Assembly: GCF_035712165.1 (NCBI RefSeq)
Contig: NZ_DASTBH010000152.1
Span: 1 to 19,822, forward strand
Direction: 5' to 3'
Source: DASYTH01 sp035712165
Lineage (GTDB): Bacteria; Actinomycetota; Actinomycetes; Mycobacteriales; Pseudonocardiaceae
Length of the DNA stretch: 19,822 bases
The notes under the pieces were generated by a model. It was not told the DNA's origin. It saw only the letters and a program-made list of their open reading frames with translations, and searched no databases. How positions within the stretch are numbered: position 1 is the stretch's first letter; the number at the start of each line of letters is the position of its first letter. The position numbers were made by a program, and so were the translations under genes. Below are positions 16,000 through 19,822 of the stretch, piece by piece.

Positions 16000-17607
16000 T
16001 CAGCTCACCGGAGCCGGCGTGGTGGGCGCCTCCTCCACCTGCTCGGCGGCGCGACGCTCGTTGCCCGACTGCATCGACAGCGGGATCTCCTTGAGGAACC
16101 AGATCATCACGAAGGCGACCAGGACCACGAACCCGCCGACGGTGAACACCACGTCGATGCCGTGTGAGAAGGCGTCCAGGATCGGCCGCTTCTGCTCGGG
16201 CGTCATGCGCTCGAGGAACGACGTGTCGTTCAGGTCGACCGCGCCGCCGGTGGCCGTCCCGGCGAAGGTCCGGGCCAGGCGGTCGATGACCACGGTGAAC
16301 AGCATCGACAGGAACACCGCGGTGCCGACCGTGCCGCCGATCGACCGGAAGAAGGTCGCCGACGAGGTGGCGACGCCCATGTCCTTGGGCGGCACCACGT
16401 TCTGCACCGCAAGGATCAGCGTCTGCATGCACAGGCCGAGGCCCGCACCGGCGACCACCATGATCGTCATGGTCCACCACAGCGGAGTGTCCGTTCCGAT
16501 CTGTCCGAACAGGAACATCGACCCGGACACCAGGCCCAGCCCGATGATCGGGAACACCTTGTAGCGGCCGGTCCGTGAGATCGCCACACCGCTGCCCATC
16601 GCCGCGGTCATGATGCCGAACGTCATCGGCAGGGTGAGCAGCCCGGCCTCGGTCGGCGAGGCGCCCTTGACGATCTGCAGGTACAGCGGCAGCGACATCA
16701 TCATGCCGAACATGCCGAGACCCATCACGAAGTTGACCGCGTTGGTCAGCGAGAACACCGAGAACCTGAACAGCCGCAACGGGATCAGCGCCTCGTCGCC
16801 CATCCTGTTCTCGACGAACACGAACGCGACCAGACCGAGCGTGCCGATCAGGTACATGGCGATCGCGGCGCCGGAGGCCCAGCCCCACTCCCGCCCCTGC
16901 TCGGCCACGATCAGCAGCGGCACCAGGCCGACCCCGAGGGCGGCCGCGCCCCAGTAGTCGATGCGGTGGTCCACCTTGTGGTGCGGCACGTTGAGGAACC
17001 GGGCGACCACGAACAGGGCGATGATGCCGATCGGGATGTTCACCAGGAACACCCAGCGCCAGCCCTCGATGCCGAGGAAGGTGTCCACTCCGGCGAAGAA
17101 CCCGCCGACCACCGGGCCGGCCACACTGGACAGACCCCACACGCTCATGAAGTAACCCTGGTAGCGGCTGCGCTGCCGGGGCGAGACGATGTCGGCGATG
17201 ATCGCCAGCGCGAGCGCCATCAGACCGCCGGCGCCCAGACCCTGAACGGCCCGGTAGGCCGCCAGCTCGTACATCGAGTTGGCGATACCGCTGAGCACCG
17301 ATCCGACCAGGAACAGTGAGATCGCGGTCAGGTACATCGGCTTGCGCCCGTAGATGTCGGACAGCTTGCCGTACAGCGGCGTCGCGATGGTCGACGTGAT
17401 CAGGTAGGCGGTGGTGACCCACGCCTGGATGGTCTGGCCGTGCAACTGGTCGGCGATCGTCTTGGTCGCCGTACCCATGATCGTCATGTCCAGGGCGGCA
17501 AGCAGCATCCCCAGCATGAGGCCGTACACCACCAGCATGATCTGGCGATGCGGCAGTGCGCCGTCCCCTTCCGGTGGCCCGGCCGTTTTCAAGGCCTGCT
17601 CCGACAT
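16000..17607 (-). CDS. MFS transporter, DHA2 family (14 TM, EmrB/QacA type)
   Basis: A 535-residue proton-driven exporter with about 14 membrane helices. Drug:H+ antiporter motifs are clear: LDMTIMGTA (39-47) in TM1, motif A GKLSDIYGRK (80-89), motif B RAVQGLGAGG (119-128) and motif C GPVVGGFF (164-171), the mark of antiporters. The large loop before the last helix (TFAGTATGGAVDLNDTSFL region) is typical for DHA2. The substrate cannot be told from sequence. ATG 17607 begins at the base after the stop of the marR-type gene (TGAATG) and has GGGGAG about seven bases upstream, so both form one operon. The pump is probably repressed by that regulator and released by a ligand it exports. Confidence 0.95.
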   Translation of the reverse strand: MSEQALKTAGPPEGDGALPHRQIMLVVYGLMLGMLLAALDMTIMGTATKTIADQLHGQTIQAWVTTAYLITSTIATPLYGKLSDIYGRKPMYLTAISLFLVGSVLSGIANSMYELAAYRAVQGLGAGGLMALALAIIADIVSPRQRSRYQGYFMSVWGLSSVAGPVVGGFFAGVDTFLGIEGWRWVFLVNIPIGIIALFVVARFLNVPHHKVDHRIDYWGAAALGVGLVPLLIVAEQGREWGWASGAAIAMYLIGTLGLVAFVFVENRMGDEALIPLRLFRFSVFSLTNAVNFVMGLGMFGMMMSLPLYLQIVKGASPTEAGLLTLPMTFGIMTAAMGSGVAISRTGRYKVFPIIGLGLVSGSMFLFGQIGTDTPLWWTMTIMVVAGAGLGLCMQTLILAVQNVVPPKDMGVATSSATFFRSIGGTVGTAVFLSMLFTVVIDRLARTFAGTATGGAVDLNDTSFLERMTPEQKRPILDAFSHGIDVVFTVGGFVVLVAFVMIWFLKEIPLSMQSGNERRAAEQVEEAPTTPAPVS

Positions 17608-18138
17608 TCAGCTCTCCCCTTCGGAACGCGCCCACCGGGCGCATTCATTGATCAATGTCGGCAGATAGCGCTCGTGGTCGTGGACGAACCGCTCGAACAG
17701 CTCGACGAACCGGTCGATGTCGTCCGGATCCCAGTGCTGGATCACCCTCGCCAGCGAGGTGCCCATCCGCCTGCGTTGTTCCTCAAGTAGTGCGACCCCG
17801 GCCGGCGTGGCGGCCAGCAGGCTGGCCCGGCCGTCTTCCTGGTCGGCCTGCCGCTCGACGAGCCCGGCGCGGACCAGCGCGGCGACCTGCCGGCTGATCG
17901 TCGACGGGTCCGAGTGGACCGCCGCGGCGAGCGCGCTCGACCGGGTCGGGCCCAACGCGACCACGTTCTTCAACAGCACGATGGCCGATCTGTCGAAGCC
18001 ACCCATCTTGCTGATCCGAGCACCGATGCTGGCCTGCTGCTTGCCCATCGCGAACATAGCGGCGGCCAGCCGGCGGCCGCACTCCAATTCCTGTTCGGAC
18101 AGCTCCGCGACCTGCGCCTGGGTACTCTCCGCGACCAC
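17608..18138 (-). CDS. MarR-family transcriptional regulator
   Basis: A 176-residue regulator with the MarR layout: N-terminal helices (about 12-45), a winged helix (about 52-118) with recognition helix around SDPSTISRQVAALVRAGLV (76-94) and wing DQEDGRAS (99-106), and long C-terminal dimerization helices (112-160). It should bind DNA as a dimer and sense a small ligand. GTG 18138 has GGGAG (18146-18150) seven bases upstream. The gene is the first of a two-gene operon with the DHA2 pump, the classic arrangement for a local repressor of efflux, and a strong dyad lies just upstream. One Cys (Cys20) near the N-terminus and another at 166 leave thiol sensing possible but unproven. Confidence 0.93.
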   Translation of the reverse strand: MVAESTQAQVAELSEQELECGRRLAAAMFAMGKQQASIGARISKMGGFDRSAIVLLKNVVALGPTRSSALAAAVHSDPSTISRQVAALVRAGLVERQADQEDGRASLLAATPAGVALLEEQRRRMGTSLARVIQHWDPDDIDRFVELFERFVHDHERYLPTLINECARWARSEGES

Positions 18139-18150
18139 GGTCGTACTCCC

Positions 18151-18194
18151 TGCTTGCTTGCATCACACAATTAGTTGGTCGATACAAGCATGCA
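18151..18194. promoter_or_regulatory. Large palindromic operator candidate for the MarR-family regulator
   Basis: The sequence is symmetrical about 18172/18173: the 14-base arms 18151-18164 and 18181-18194 match at 12 of 14 positions, and the spacer centre (CAATTAGTTG) is also nearly symmetrical. The right arm with two further bases (GATACAAGCATGCATC, 18181-18196) is itself an imperfect palindrome, as expected for one dimer site; the left arm is a weaker version centred 32 bases away. The left arm runs into the ribosome binding site of the regulator gene, so binding would block transcription. A -35/-10 pair could not be fixed with confidence. Confidence 0.6.
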
Positions 18195-18209
18195 TCTCGG
18201 GCGCGGCCG

Positions 18210-18236
18210 CGCGCAAGTCGATTTCGATGTTGCGCG
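18210..18236. terminator. Hairpin downstream of glyA (distal)
   Basis: CGCGCAA (18210-18216) pairs with TTGCGCG (18230-18236) around a loop that holds TCGATTTCGA. It is 64 bases beyond the glyA stop and before the operator of the next operon. No T-run follows. Confidence 0.4.
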
Positions 18237-18256
18237 GCTCTCAGTCGTGGTCATGC

Positions 18257-18271
18257 CCGGCAGCGTGCCGG
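18257..18271. terminator. Hairpin downstream of glyA (proximal)
   Basis: CCGGCA and TGCCGG form a perfect six-base-pair stem with a GCG loop 29 bases after the glyA stop. Together with the hairpin at 18210-18236 it may end the rplK-glyA transcript before the marR-type operon, which is read in the same direction. Confidence 0.4.
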
Positions 18272-18299
18272 ACCGCACCGACAGTTCCGGAGAAGGTCC

Positions 18300-19562
<1,263 letters not shown>

Positions 19563-19572
19563 GCCCCAAACC

Positions 19573-19822
19573 CTAGTCGCCTCCGCTCGAGAACCCCTGA
19601 GCGACCGCGACCCCCATCGACCGGGCGGTGCCGGCCACGGTGCGCATCGCCGCCGCCAGGTCCGTGGTGTTGAGATCGGGCAGCTTGCGCTCGGCGATCG
19701 CGCGCAGCTGCGCCTCGGTCAGGGTGCCGGCCGCGCGGTGGCCCGGCTGGTCGGACCCCTTGCCGCCCAGCGCCTTGCGGATCAGGAAGGCGGTCGGCGG
19801 CGTCTTGTAGTGCAGCTCGAAC
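19573..19822 (-). CDS. rplK: Ribosomal protein L11 (uL11), C-terminal part, probable second copy
   Basis: Only the last 82 residues are in the window. They match the L11 C-terminal rRNA-binding domain: YKTPPTAFLIRKALG, then GTLTEAQLRAIAERKLPDLN and the hallmark MRTVAGTARSMGVAV, followed by a short extra tail AQGFSSGGD. L11 binds 23S rRNA at the GTPase centre, the site hit by thiostrepton-type antibiotics, and is needed for RelA activation. The usual rplK lies in the nusG-rplK-rplA cluster; here the next gene is glyA, ten bases on, so this is probably a paralogue. The N-terminal domain, where thiopeptide-resistance residues lie, is outside the window. Expected full length is about 140-150 residues, but the start cannot be seen. 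Confidence 0.85.
   Translation of the reverse strand, partial: FELHYKTPPTAFLIRKALGGKGSDQPGHRAAGTLTEAQLRAIAERKLPDLNTTDLAAAMRTVAGTARSMGVAVAQGFSSGGD

Noticed and set aside
15410..17644. Upstream continuation of the dacB frame through ppa and the transporter region, as if one 1377-residue protein
   Set aside because: The added part is Arg/Gly/His-rich nonsense opposite or out of frame to real genes, and DacB has its own start at about 15409.
18165..18299. A small gene or divergent transcript between the marR-type gene and glyA
   Set aside because: No open frame with a start and ribosome binding site was seen. The region is explained by the dyad and two hairpins.

Overview
This is about 20 kb of very GC-rich DNA that is almost entirely coding. 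GTG starts are common (about nine of nineteen visible starts) and genes are tightly packed. The gene order dacB / DUF2342 metallopeptidase / tilS / hpt ... ftsH-folE-folP-folB-folK / DUF3180 / two-TM coiled-coil protein / DUF2520 dehydrogenase-like protein matches the Mycobacterium tuberculosis Rv3627c to Rv3603c backbone as I remember it, with ppa divergent from dacB as in Rv3628. The source is therefore an actinobacterium. Protein style (Pro-rich tails, EspG family, SHMT type) suggests Micromonosporales, but that is inference.

Layout from left to right. 1-3552 (minus): a cut DUF2520 Rossmann protein, a PrsW-type membrane protease, a two-TM coiled-coil Pro-rich protein and a DUF3180 membrane protein. 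3609-8306 (minus): the folate operon read ftsH > folE > folP > folB > folK; the four fol genes are joined by 4-nt start/stop overlaps. 8497-15409 (minus): dacB > DUF2342 metallopeptidase > penicillin-binding transpeptidase > tilS > hpt > EspG-family gene, nearly all within tens of bases of each other. 15437-15961 (plus): ppa, the only plus-strand gene, divergent from dacB across 27 nt and closed by a long hairpin. 16000-18138 (minus): a marR-type regulator followed directly by a 14-TM (DHA2) efflux pump, with a large palindromic operator candidate upstream. 18300-19822 (minus): glyA preceded by the 3' end of a ribosomal protein L11 gene.

Functionally the window joins tetrahydrofolate synthesis (folE, folB, folK, folP) and its main one-carbon user (glyA), purine salvage (hpt), tRNA-Ile lysidine formation (tilS), membrane proteolysis (ftsH, PrsW), peptidoglycan enzymes (DacB and a class-B-like PBP), pyrophosphate removal (ppa) and a regulated drug-efflux cassette.

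Most of the window is conserved housekeeping DNA. The parts worth a second look are the departures from the usual backbone: an L11 gene in front of a divergent-motif SHMT, an orphan EspG-family chaperone gene in the hpt-ftsH interval, a transpeptidase inserted before tilS, a PrsW protease inserted before the DUF2520 gene, and the two-site dyad upstream of the marR gene. I found no CRISPR array, tRNA, rRNA, insertion sequence or integrase. No gap between genes exceeds 300 bases; the longest (8307-8496, 190 bases; 18139-18299, 161 bases) are described below.
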